In this document: piece after piece, positions 32,673 through 41,500 of the stretch
Position numbering within the stretch: the stretch's first letter is position 1
Layout of the letters: every line of letters begins with the position of its first letter
Assembly: GCA_964353355.1 (NCBI GenBank)
Contig: CAYGVT010000079.1
Coordinates: 1-46,502, forward strand
DNA: 46,502 nucleotides
Direction: 5' to 3'
Source: CAYGVT01 sp964353355
GTDB taxonomy: Archaea > Thermoplasmatota > DTKX01 > GCA-020343715
Notes under the pieces: model-generated
What the model was told of the DNA's origin: nothing
What the model saw: only the letters and a program-made list of their open reading frames with translations
The model's database searches: none
Made by a program: the position numbers and the translations under genes

Positions 32673-35081
32673 TCACGGCGTGGATGGCAGCGGGGGCGCC
32701 TCAGGCGGCCGCTCCTCCTCCGCCCACGGCCCACCCGCGCCACCGGGGCGGGGGCGTGCGGGCCTCCGCAGGACCATCCCCTTGCGCATCCTCTCGATGA
32801 GCGCGCGCCCCTGGGGCATGCCCGCGATGGCGATCGCGGCCCACCGGCCGACGACGGCGAGGGCGACTATCCAGCCGAGCAGGTAGACGCCCATGTAAAC
32901 CGTCGTGGCCTCGAGGACCTTGGGGTAGCCGGGCCCGAGCTGGCCCACGTACCAGTCGGGCAGCCCCATGAGCGCGGCCATGCCCACCCACGCGGCCGCG
33001 GCGGTCGCGCCGATGACGAGCGCGTACCTCTTGAGCGTGGCCCCGAAGAGCTTCCAGCCACGGCCGTCCGCGCGGCCCTCGAGCGAATCCGCGATGCCGT
33101 CGAACCTCCAGGCGGCGTGGCTGAGCTCGACCGCCAGCACCGCCGCGACGGCCATCAGGGCGGCCCTCGGCGCGGCGGACACCGTCGTGGGCTCGAACAG
33201 GAGCGACACGAACAGCAGCCCGACCGCTATCGCCGTGCCGATCCATTGCCGGCGCATGACCGACAGCGCGCCCAGGAACGGCACCAGGATGACGACGAAC
33301 CGCACGAACCTGTAGAAGCTGCCTGCGCTGTTGCCGAGCGATACGATGACCGCGACGGTGTACCACAGGCCCAGGAACGCGAGCACCACGTAGGCGAGGA
33401 CCCCCAGGTCGAGCTTGCCCTGCTTGCCGCGCACAACCTTGACGAGCCCGAGGGCCAGGCTCGCCACCCACGCGAGCAGCACCCCCTCGACCGAGAGCAG
33501 CAGGAACGTGCCCGCGGTCAGGTAGTCCGGCCTGTCCCATGCAGCGCACAGCGTCTCCCAGAAGTCGTGCTCGACCAGGAACGACGCCTCCCACGCGAGC
33601 ACGAGGGAGGCGATGGCCGCGACCTGGAGCGCCATCACCCCGCGGTTGCCCACGCGCAGCCCCACCCCCTCCCTCACGATGTCGTCGAGCAGCGGCGTGG
33701 CCTTCGTCGGGGGCGGCGGCGCCTCGATGGCCCCCAGCCCCTCGGCCACGGGCGATTCCCTCTCCTCCTCCCCCCCCTCGAGGGCGCCGAGGTCCATCCT
33801 CTCGCCCCCCAGCGCGGCCGAGATGCGCACCATGATGGAGAGCAGGGGCTCGTCGACGCCCACCCCGATGACGGGGATGCCCGCGGATGCGAGCTCGTCC
33901 TCGTTCGTGGAGCGCTGCAGCTGGAGCAGGACGGCACGGGGAGAGGGCGCGTTGATGGCGCGCGCCTCGTAATCCTCGAGCGCCGACGTGACGACGACCA
34001 CGCGGTGGCCCGTCCGGAGGAGCCCCAGGATGGTGGGGTAGAAGCTCATGTCCGACACGAGCGGCGAGAGCACCACGATGTCGCTCCTGGGCTTGAGGAA
34101 CGGGCGCGCGTAGCCCACCGCCCAGTCGAAGGTCACGGCGCCCCTGGCCACCGTCTCGACGAGCATCGCCTGGATGATGCCGATGTGGCCGCGGCTGATG
34201 CCCGGGGGCACGATGTTTACGGCGTCGTTGTAGGTGACCACCGTCACGCGGTTCTTGTTGAGCACGAGCGTGCGCGCGAGGCCCATCGTGGTCCTCACCG
34301 CCGTCTCGTGGAAGTTGACGAGGGGCGTGCCGGAGGCCACGAGCGCCCGCGAGTCCACGAAGATGGCGCAGTCGCTCAGGGTCTCCTTCTCGTCCTCGTT
34401 GACCATGAGCTTCCGGTGGCGCAGCCGCTTGGGGAACCGCACGGACTTCTTCCAGTTGATCTTCTTGTAAGGGTCGCCCTTGATGTACTCGCGGATGGAG
34501 TAGAAGTCGGTGCTGCGGCCTGGCTCGTTGACTGTCACGGGGCCCATGTTGTACTTGAGCGCGCGCGACCCCAAGTCGAGCTGTCGCAGCTCGACCCACA
34601 CCGGGTACACGTCGAGCTGGTGGACGTCCTGGAGCACGAGCTCGTTGTCGAACATCTCGGGCGCGTCGGTCGCGCGCACGTGGACGGGCCCGATGCGGTA
34701 GGCGCCGCGCAGCGGGCACTCCAGGGAGTAGCCCACCTCGCGGGCCTCCCCCCTGTAGAGCGGCAGCACCGCGTGGTTCGAGCCCCGGTGCAGCCTCATG
34801 TACCCTGGCAGCTGGTCGTAGACCTCGACGATGTCGGCCCAGCCCCCCCTGGACCCGACGCGCAGCCCCATCTCGAAGCTGTCGCCCTCGAGCACGCGCA
34901 GCCGCGACGGCGACCTCAGGAGCTCGAGGGCCGGCGTCCTCCGGAGGTAGGCCACCAGCAGGAACAGCGCCGCCACCATGCCCACGCCCACGGCGGCCGC
35001 GTCCCAGACGTAGAGGCCCGTGGCGATGGCGATCATCGCGGCGCCACCCCAGATGACCGCCTTGGCGGTCCACCGCCTCAC
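32673..35081 (-). CDS. DUF58 domain protein with long polytopic membrane C-terminus
   Basis: An 802-residue protein; typical DUF58 proteins are about 300-450. Two membrane helices lie near the N-terminus (about 9-46). A beta-rich linker leads to the DUF58 signature GRSTDFYSIREYIKGDPYKKINWK (residues about 185-208, quoted here as the family motif region GxxxDFxSxReYxxGDxxxxInWK). A vWA-like part follows, whose metal-site motif is degenerate (FVDSRAL instead of DxSxS). From about residue 480 there are seven or eight membrane helices. DUF58 proteins commonly accompany MoxR ATPases, DUF4129 and transglutaminase-like genes in envelope loci. The GTG start overlaps the stop of the DUF4350 gene by four bases (GTGA), indicating translational coupling. 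Confidence 0.88.
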   Translation of the reverse strand: MRRWTAKAVIWGGAAMIAIATGLYVWDAAAVGVGMVAALFLLVAYLRRTPALELLRSPSRLRVLEGDSFEMGLRVGSRGGWADIVEVYDQLPGYMRLHRGSNHAVLPLYRGEAREVGYSLECPLRGAYRIGPVHVRATDAPEMFDNELVLQDVHQLDVYPVWVELRQLDLGSRALKYNMGPVTVNEPGRSTDFYSIREYIKGDPYKKINWKKSVRFPKRLRHRKLMVNEDEKETLSDCAIFVDSRALVASGTPLVNFHETAVRTTMGLARTLVLNKNRVTVVTYNDAVNIVPPGISRGHIGIIQAMLVETVARGAVTFDWAVGYARPFLKPRSDIVVLSPLVSDMSFYPTILGLLRTGHRVVVVTSALEDYEARAINAPSPRAVLLQLQRSTNEDELASAGIPVIGVGVDEPLLSIMVRISAALGGERMDLGALEGGEEERESPVAEGLGAIEAPPPPTKATPLLDDIVREGVGLRVGNRGVMALQVAAIASLVLAWEASFLVEHDFWETLCAAWDRPDYLTAGTFLLLSVEGVLLAWVASLALGLVKVVRGKQGKLDLGVLAYVVLAFLGLWYTVAVIVSLGNSAGSFYRFVRFVVILVPFLGALSVMRRQWIGTAIAVGLLFVSLLFEPTTVSAAPRAALMAVAAVLAVELSHAAWRFDGIADSLEGRADGRGWKLFGATLKRYALVIGATAAAAWVGMAALMGLPDWYVGQLGPGYPKVLEATTVYMGVYLLGWIVALAVVGRWAAIAIAGMPQGRALIERMRKGMVLRRPARPRPGGAGGPWAEEERPPEAPPLPSTP

Positions 35082-36664
35082 GCCTCCTCACCCCCCGGGG
35101 GAGGCTCGCGGTAGTCGATGGGGGGCCGGCGCGGAGCTGGGGGCGGCGGGGACGGGGGCGGGGGCGGGGACGGGGACGGGGGCACTGGCTGGACCTCGTA
35201 GGGCGCCGCCGCCTCGAAGGACCCCGCCTCCGGCGCCCTGCGGGTAGCGCCCTCGAGCGAGGCCAGGTGCCGCTCGACCTTGTCCATGACCGCGCCCGCG
35301 TACCCGGGCGGCCGCCACGCGGCGATGGCCACGAGCGCCTGGCCCAGCACGGCCCCGTCGGGCGGGACCGGCGCGAGCGCGAACTGGGTGAGCGCCCAGT
35401 CGCCGATGAGCTCCGCCACGTACTGCGGCGGGAGCCTGGGCAGCTCCGCGGGGTCCAGCCCGTAGGCGAGCCGCAGGCGCTGGAGCAGGACCCCGCGCGC
35501 CTCGTGGAAGTCCGTGAACAGCGTCGCGGGGCCGGGCATGACGACGTGCGCCTCGCCCAGACGGTCCTTGTGGGGGCGGAACCTGACAGTGCGCCGCGAG
35601 CCGGCGACCGCGGACACCACGACCAGCACTGCCAGCACGAGCAGCGTCGCGCCGATGGGCGTCTCGGGGGAGAACGTTCCCATCGCGGGGCGCATCACGG
35701 TGTCGTCCAGCTCGCCCACCGGGCCGCCCTCGAAGTGCACGCCCTCGTCGACGATGACCATGCCCCCGCGGGGGAGCAGCCTCGTCACGAGCAGCATCAG
35801 GAACTCGCGGTTGTCGTGCCTGCCGTACATGTCGTTGATGAACAGGGACGGGTCCGAGATGAGCACGATGCCCTGCTCGTACGCCACCACAGGGTAGGCC
35901 CGGCTGTCCTCCCCCGGGTCGCGCGCGCCATCGCGGTCGGTGTCGATCCAGCTCCAGACGCTGCTGTGGGCGAGCACCTGCGCGTCGCCGTACTCGAACA
36001 CCGGCGCGCCCGTTTCCGGGTCCTGGGCCGGGGGCTGGTGGGGGTCGTAGCCCGCCTCCTCGTTCTCGACCAGGCAGCTCGGGTCGTTGAGCAGGAGCTC
36101 GAGCTCCCTGCCGCCAGGCACCGGCACGCCCACCCTCACGAGCAGGGGATTGACCTCCACCCGGATGTCGGCGAGCCTCTCGCCGGAGAAGACCAGGTCC
36201 GGCCCCCCGCCCTCGTACACCGGCGAGCCGAGTAACTCCCCCTGCGAGCTGAGCAGCGAGTTGCCCGCGCCGTAGTCGTCCGCGACGATGACCGCGCCCC
36301 CGCGGGAGCGGAAGTCATCGATGGCGTTCCACTCGGAGTGCGTGTAGGGGCGCTCGACCCCGATTGCCACGTAGAGCGAGCTTGTGGCGTCCTCGATGGA
36401 GGCCAGGGCCGTGGCGGTGGCCCCCAGGGTGCGGACCTCGATGGGCAGGTCGGTGCGCGTCTCCAGGTCGATGACGAATTCGGACACGTCGTCCCAGCCG
36501 GTGCCGTAGGCCCGCAGCTGCTCCTGCCGGGGGCCGCCAGCGGGCAGGAGGCTGACCGTGACGACCGTCGCGAGCACGGCGCAGGCCATGACCAGCCCGC
36601 GCCAGTCGGGCGTGAGCAGCCTGGGCCGGCGCAGGGTAAGCCCCAGGCGGGAGGGACGCGTCAC
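35078..36664 (-). CDS. DUF4350 domain membrane protein
   Basis: A 528-residue protein. One N-terminal membrane helix (about 25-43) is followed by an extracytoplasmic DUF4350-type alpha/beta domain to about residue 330, with FRSRGGAVIVADDYGAGNSLL near 125-145 and ISDPSLFIND near 275, both typical of this family. A second helix is at about 343-362. The cytoplasmic part (about 365-495) contains RPHKDRLGE and a helical domain. It closes with a striking Pro/Ser-rich tail (PPSPSPPPPPSPPPP). DUF4350 genes recur beside DUF58 and MoxR genes; their biochemical role is not established. The GTG start overlaps the upstream stop by four bases, so this gene is the middle of a coupled trio. Confidence 0.85.
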   Translation of the reverse strand: MTRPSRLGLTLRRPRLLTPDWRGLVMACAVLATVVTVSLLPAGGPRQEQLRAYGTGWDDVSEFVIDLETRTDLPIEVRTLGATATALASIEDATSSLYVAIGVERPYTHSEWNAIDDFRSRGGAVIVADDYGAGNSLLSSQGELLGSPVYEGGGPDLVFSGERLADIRVEVNPLLVRVGVPVPGGRELELLLNDPSCLVENEEAGYDPHQPPAQDPETGAPVFEYGDAQVLAHSSVWSWIDTDRDGARDPGEDSRAYPVVAYEQGIVLISDPSLFINDMYGRHDNREFLMLLVTRLLPRGGMVIVDEGVHFEGGPVGELDDTVMRPAMGTFSPETPIGATLLVLAVLVVVSAVAGSRRTVRFRPHKDRLGEAHVVMPGPATLFTDFHEARGVLLQRLRLAYGLDPAELPRLPPQYVAELIGDWALTQFALAPVPPDGAVLGQALVAIAAWRPPGYAGAVMDKVERHLASLEGATRRAPEAGSFEAAAPYEVQPVPPSPSPPPPPSPPPPAPRRPPIDYREPPPGGEEA

Positions 36665-38493
36665 GGCCTCGCCCTCCTGCGGAGGAGGCGGGACGGCGCG
36701 GGGCCCTCACGGGTCGCGTCCATCCCGCCCCCGGTGGTGCCGGATCGAGATGCCCTCCTGCCCCCGATGCTCGCGCGCACGGCCGCGAACGCGGCCAGCG
36801 CGGTGTCTCGGTCCTTGAGCCCCATCGCGTGGTCCGAGTACCGCGCGACCTCGAACATGACCGTGAAGCCGTGGAGCGCGTCCTCGTCGACGTCCATGGC
36901 CGCGCGGATGGCGCGCGCGAACTCGCGCGCGGTCGTGGGGTCGTCGCGCACGTGCCCGTGGCGCTCCATCACGGCGAGGAAGGAGCGGTACGCCCCGAAG
37001 ATGGCCTCCCGCACGTCGTCGGTGAGCGTGATGTCGTAGAGCACGCGCTCCCCCTCGCGCAGCGCCTCGAGCACCTCCTCGAGGAAGCCCTCCTTGGTCG
37101 CGGACGTGTTGTAGACCATCATCGAAAGGATCAGGGCGAGCAGCACGATGGCGACCGCGAGCACGACCCACGCGAGCGCGCGCAAGTCGACCGGACGCGG
37201 GTCGGGGCGGGGCTGCTGGGGGCGGGGGCGTGGCTGGTCGGGCTGCTGCCTGTCGTCAGAGGGGTCCAGCGGGTCGCGGCCTGACATCACCTCGTCCTGG
37301 TCGCCACTGCCGCCCCCGTCGGTGTCCCGCAGCGTGGGGTCGGTCTCGCCGCCGCTCCCCCAGTCGGAGTCGCCGTCGGTCGGGGAGTTGCCGTCACGGC
37401 GTCCGTTGTGGTTGCGGTCCTCCGTGCCGTCCAGCAGCCCGTCCCCGTCGGAGTCGGGGTCGTTGGGGTCGGTGCGGCCCCCGAGGTACGAGGAGGCCAG
37501 CTCGACCGCGTCCGGCAGCCCGTCCCTGTCCGAATCGAGGAGGGGGGTCACCTCCTCCGCGTCCGGGATTAAGTCCTTGTCCGTGTCCGGCAGCAGGGGG
37601 GACGTCTGGACCTCCGCGGGGTCGTCCAGTGTGTCGCCGTCGGTGTCGGCCAGCACGGGCGACGTGCCGGCGGCCAACTCTACGTCGTCGGGCCTCAGGT
37701 CGCCGTCCGTGTCCGTGTCGTGGGGGTCGGTCCCAAGCTCGTACATCTCGCGGCCGTCAGGGAGGCCGTCCCCGTCAGTGTCGTTGCGCGCCGGGTCGAG
37801 GCCAAGGCCCGTCTCGACGTGGTCCTGGACTCCGTCAACGTCCGTGTCAAGGCCGAGGGGCGTGCCCCCGTCGACGGCATCGGGCCCGTTGGGGTCCGTG
37901 CCCCTCAGGTACTCGTGCCCGTTGTCCACGCCGTCGCCGTCGGGGTCGGCCCACCGCGTCTCCGCGCCGAAGGCCTCCTCCCAGCCGTCGGGCAGCCAGT
38001 CCCCTTCGCGGTCGTTGCGGTCACCTCGGAAGAAGGAGTAGTACTGGTACTCGTCCGGGGCGCCGTCGGGGTTGGTCTGCGGCGTCGCGGGGTCCAGGCC
38101 GTTCGCGGCCTCCCAGCCGTCCAGCAGCCCGTCCCCGTCGGAATCGGGGTCGAGCACGTTGGCCAAGCCGTCGGAATCGGCGTCGCCGGTGGGTTCCCGG
38201 AGGGCACGGCCCGACGTGGATCGCATCGCCAGCTGGAGCCAGAAGTTGACCTCCACCCCGTCCGGGAAGAGGTCGGCGTCCGTGTCGGTCGTGTCGGGCC
38301 GGGTGCCGTAGAGGGCCTCCTGGCCGTCCCAGAGGAGGTCGCCGTCGGAATCGTAGAACCCCTCGGGGGGCCGATCCTCGAGCTCGGAGTAGGGCCGGTG
38401 CTGTGCGGCCTCGAAGGGCCTGAGCGACGAGTAGGGCAAAGCGATGAGAACGATGGTGGCTAGCAGCGCCACCAACAGACGGCGCCCCTTCAT
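36661..38493 (-). CDS. Thrombospondin type-3 repeat ectodomain fused to DUF4129
   Basis: A 610-residue protein with a signal peptide (about 5-25). Some twelve or thirteen calcium-binding thrombospondin-3-type repeats cover residues about 45-395, each with D-x-D-x-D-G-x-x-D (DSDGDGLLDGWE, DTDGDGLPDGRE, DPDSDGDGLLDGTE). A short Pro/Arg linker leads to a membrane helix (about 440-462). The last part (about 470-590) is a cytoplasmic helical domain matching DUF4129, the domain found at the C-terminus of TgpA-type transglutaminases (AIFGAYRSFLAVMERHG, TAREFARAIR, FEVARYSDH). No transglutaminase core is present. ATG 38493 is 57 bases downstream of the beta-helix gene; the stop overlaps the DUF4350 start. 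Calcium binding is inferred from the repeats. Confidence 0.88.
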   Translation of the reverse strand: MKGRRLLVALLATIVLIALPYSSLRPFEAAQHRPYSELEDRPPEGFYDSDGDLLWDGQEALYGTRPDTTDTDADLFPDGVEVNFWLQLAMRSTSGRALREPTGDADSDGLANVLDPDSDGDGLLDGWEAANGLDPATPQTNPDGAPDEYQYYSFFRGDRNDREGDWLPDGWEEAFGAETRWADPDGDGVDNGHEYLRGTDPNGPDAVDGGTPLGLDTDVDGVQDHVETGLGLDPARNDTDGDGLPDGREMYELGTDPHDTDTDGDLRPDDVELAAGTSPVLADTDGDTLDDPAEVQTSPLLPDTDKDLIPDAEEVTPLLDSDRDGLPDAVELASSYLGGRTDPNDPDSDGDGLLDGTEDRNHNGRRDGNSPTDGDSDWGSGGETDPTLRDTDGGGSGDQDEVMSGRDPLDPSDDRQQPDQPRPRPQQPRPDPRPVDLRALAWVVLAVAIVLLALILSMMVYNTSATKEGFLEEVLEALREGERVLYDITLTDDVREAIFGAYRSFLAVMERHGHVRDDPTTAREFARAIRAAMDVDEDALHGFTVMFEVARYSDHAMGLKDRDTALAAFAAVRASIGGRRASRSGTTGGGMDATREGPAPSRLLRRRARP

Positions 38494-38520
38494 GTGACCC
38501 CATGTTCGATGGGGAGGTGG

Positions 38521-38543
38521 CCAGAAATACCTTACGATATCGT
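38521..38543 (-). promoter_or_regulatory. Candidate promoter and palindrome of the DUF4129-DUF4350-DUF58 operon
   Basis: On the minus strand GTATTTCTGG (38521-38530) is TATA-like and about 33 bases before ATG 38493. Directly upstream is the perfect palindrome ACGATATCGT (38534-38543), which could be a regulator site. Readthrough from the beta-helix gene is the alternative. Confidence 0.35.
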
Positions 38544-38550
38544 TCGTGCG

Positions 38551-41500
38551 TTAGCCAGCGGGCTCGGCCTGGCCGCCGGGTGGCCCCTCCTCCCACTCGT
38601 CGACGGGCCTGGCTGTCGCCGCACCGCCCTCCGGTGGCGCCGCCGCGCCCCCCCGCCTCTGCAGGAGCTCGCGCACGAGCAGGACCACCGCCGCGACGAC
38701 CAGCAGCCCCGCCACGAGCCAGACCCACATGGGGACCCCGGCGCGGCCGGGGCCCGGGACCTTCCCGATGGTCACGTTCACGGTCGCCACCGCTATGTGG
38801 CCCGTGACGCCGTCCCTCACCTCGAGCGTGATGCGATGGCGTCCCGGCTTGAGCCGGTCGACGGTCACGCGCATGCCGTCGCCCAGGGGGCCGTCGATGT
38901 CCGAGGACCATGTGTAGCTCAGCGTGTCGTTGGCGTCGGGGTCGCGGCTGAGGCTCCCGTCGAGGACGACGGAGTCGTATGGGCCGTAGGTCGCGTTCTC
39001 GGGGGGCGTCAGGATGGCCGCGACGGGGTACGAGTTGACCCGGACGACGTGCTCCGGCGACGTCGCCTCGTTGCCAGCCAGGTCGCGAGCCCGCACCTGC
39101 ACGCGGTTCGCGCCCTCCGCGAGGTCGATTGTGACCCGAACGGTGAGCGCATGCTCGCCCTCTGCGATGCCGACAGAGGACGACCACTCGCCCCAGGGCG
39201 CTGGGCCGGATGGTCCGGTGCGGACCTCGACGCTCCTCATGCCGGTCCCGCCGTCGGTGGCGTCGATGATGAGCTCGACGCGGGTCGAGGGCTGCACCGC
39301 GTCAGGGCCTGGCGCGAACGACCCGAAGGCCGGCGCCGTCGTGTCGACGCATCGCAGGCCGCAGGCGAGCGTCGCTGTGTTGTTCGCGGCGTCCGTCACC
39401 GTCAGGGTGGCGACGTAGTCGCCGACCCAGGGGAGGACGACCTCCAGCGGCGGCCTGCCATGGAGAGGCGGCGCGAGCCGCGGCCCCTCCACCGTCCACG
39501 AGATGTTGGCCCCCGCTGGGAAGGCGGGGTCGTTGTCGGAGACGCCTTCCGCGTCCAGCACGATGCCCTCCCCCAGCTCGATGGTCAGCTCCCACGCAGG
39601 GGGCAGCGCAGGGGGAGTGCGGTCCCTGACGCGGATGCTGGCGGTCGAGGAGGCGGCGTTGCCGGCGGCGTCGATCACATTGAACGTGACCTCCACCATG
39701 CCTGGCGTAGCGAAGGTCCACACGAGGACCGGCCCGTTCGCCCCGGCATCGACGGCCACATTCCACCACATCCTGGCGCTCCAGTTGACCGTCGGGTCGG
39801 AGTCCTCGATGACCGCGGGGCCGATGGTCACCTCGACGTCCTCGTCGACCTCCGTGGGCCAGTCGACGCGCAGCACCGGGCTGATCGTGTCCAGGACGGT
39901 TGTGTTGAAGCCGCCCTCGGCCCAGTTGCCGCTCTGGTCCGTGACCCGGAGCGTGACCCTGAACCGCCCCATCTCCGGGAACCTCAAGGACCCCACGGCG
40001 ACCTTGGGGCCGTCAGCGGAGGTCCCGCGCGTGAGGTCGGCGACGCGCCACTCGAACCGTCCCGTCAGGAGCAGCGTCCCGTCGTTGTCGGTCGAGGATG
40101 TGCCGTCGAGGGCCACGGACTCGAGCTGGGCGACGGTCGCGTCCTTGCCCGCGACGACCACGGGGGGCGTCGTGTCGACGACGGTGATGTTGAAGGCCGT
40201 CGACGACAGCAGCCCCGCCGCGTCCGCCACCTCGAGCTTGGCCTGGTAGGTGCCCAGCCTCATGAACTTCCACTCGGCCGCCTCCCCGAACAGCTCGACA
40301 GAGCCGATGCCGTCGTGGAACGCCCACAGGAAGCTCACGATGGCGATGTTGTCCGTGCTCGCGGTGCCGTTGAGCACTGTCGTGGCCCCCAGCTCGGCGA
40401 CCACGTCGACCATGCGCGCGACGGGGGGCTCTATGTCCCTAAGGACGATTCTGATTGACAGGTCCCGGTCGACCGTGACCTCGGTGGAGTTCGCGCTCGC
40501 CCCGAGCGTGGCCCTGACGGTCCAGGGGTTGCGCACGACGAGCCCGTCGAAGACCGTCGTCTGCTGCACGACCGCCATCCACCTCGCCCAGCCGTCGCCG
40601 TCGGTCGTGGCGTTCGCGCTGCGCCCCCTGTCCGTCGAGGTCGCGTTGACGGTCGCGCCCACGACGGGGCCCCCCGTCGGCCAGACGACCTCGACCGAGA
40701 GCCACCATCCCTCGTCCAGGTACGAGCCCGCGTCGTAGACCGTGACCGACGGGCGACCACCGCGGGGGCTCACGATGACGCATCCCGCGCCGCCCTTGAC
40801 CTGGACACGGCCCTGCATCGTCGAGTTGAGGACGGTGAGCTCCGCGCCCGTGTCCACGATGGCGAGCCCCGCGGGGAGCGTGGCCGATAGCGCGCAGCCC
40901 TCGGCCACGACATCGAACGAGCCCCGCACGACGGACAGCCCGACCTCGGCGTTCCCTCCCACGTCGCACCCGACCAGGCGGATGCCGTAGGCCCTGCCCT
41001 CCACCCGCACGCCGTAGAACGAGTTGCTGGACAGCGTGCACCCCTCGACGAGGATGTCCCTCACCATCGAGAGCCACAGGCCCGAGAGGTCGTTCGAGAT
41101 GAGCGTGCAATCCCGAAGGACGTTGTCACGGCAGTTGGTCGCGAGCTCGATCCCGCTGTAGCCGTTCGACTCCGCGCGCAGCCCGTCGACGGTGAGGTCG
41201 GCCACGTTGTCGGCGTAGAGGCCGTCGTAGCCGTTGTCCCGGTAGGTGCCGCCAGTCACCTCGACGTCCGGCGAGTTGACGACCCAGAGGCCGTGGTAGC
41301 CGTTCCTCTCGAGGACGTCGCCGGCGAATGTCAGGAGGGCGCTGGTCTCGACCTTGATGCCCGTGTAGGCGTTGTCACGCACTTGACACGCATCGAACGT
41401 GACGTTCCGGCTCTGGTTGCCCACCCACGCGCCATTGTGCTCGCATCCCTGCACGTCGGTGTCGAGCACGGTGAGGTTGTGCGTCGCGTCCACGTAGATG

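Noticed and set aside
36661..38493. The regular D-x-D-G repeats as a CRISPR or DNA-level repeat array
   Set aside because: The repetition is at protein level (thrombospondin-3 repeats) with variable spacing; there are no identical DNA repeats with unique spacers. No CRISPR array was seen anywhere in the window.
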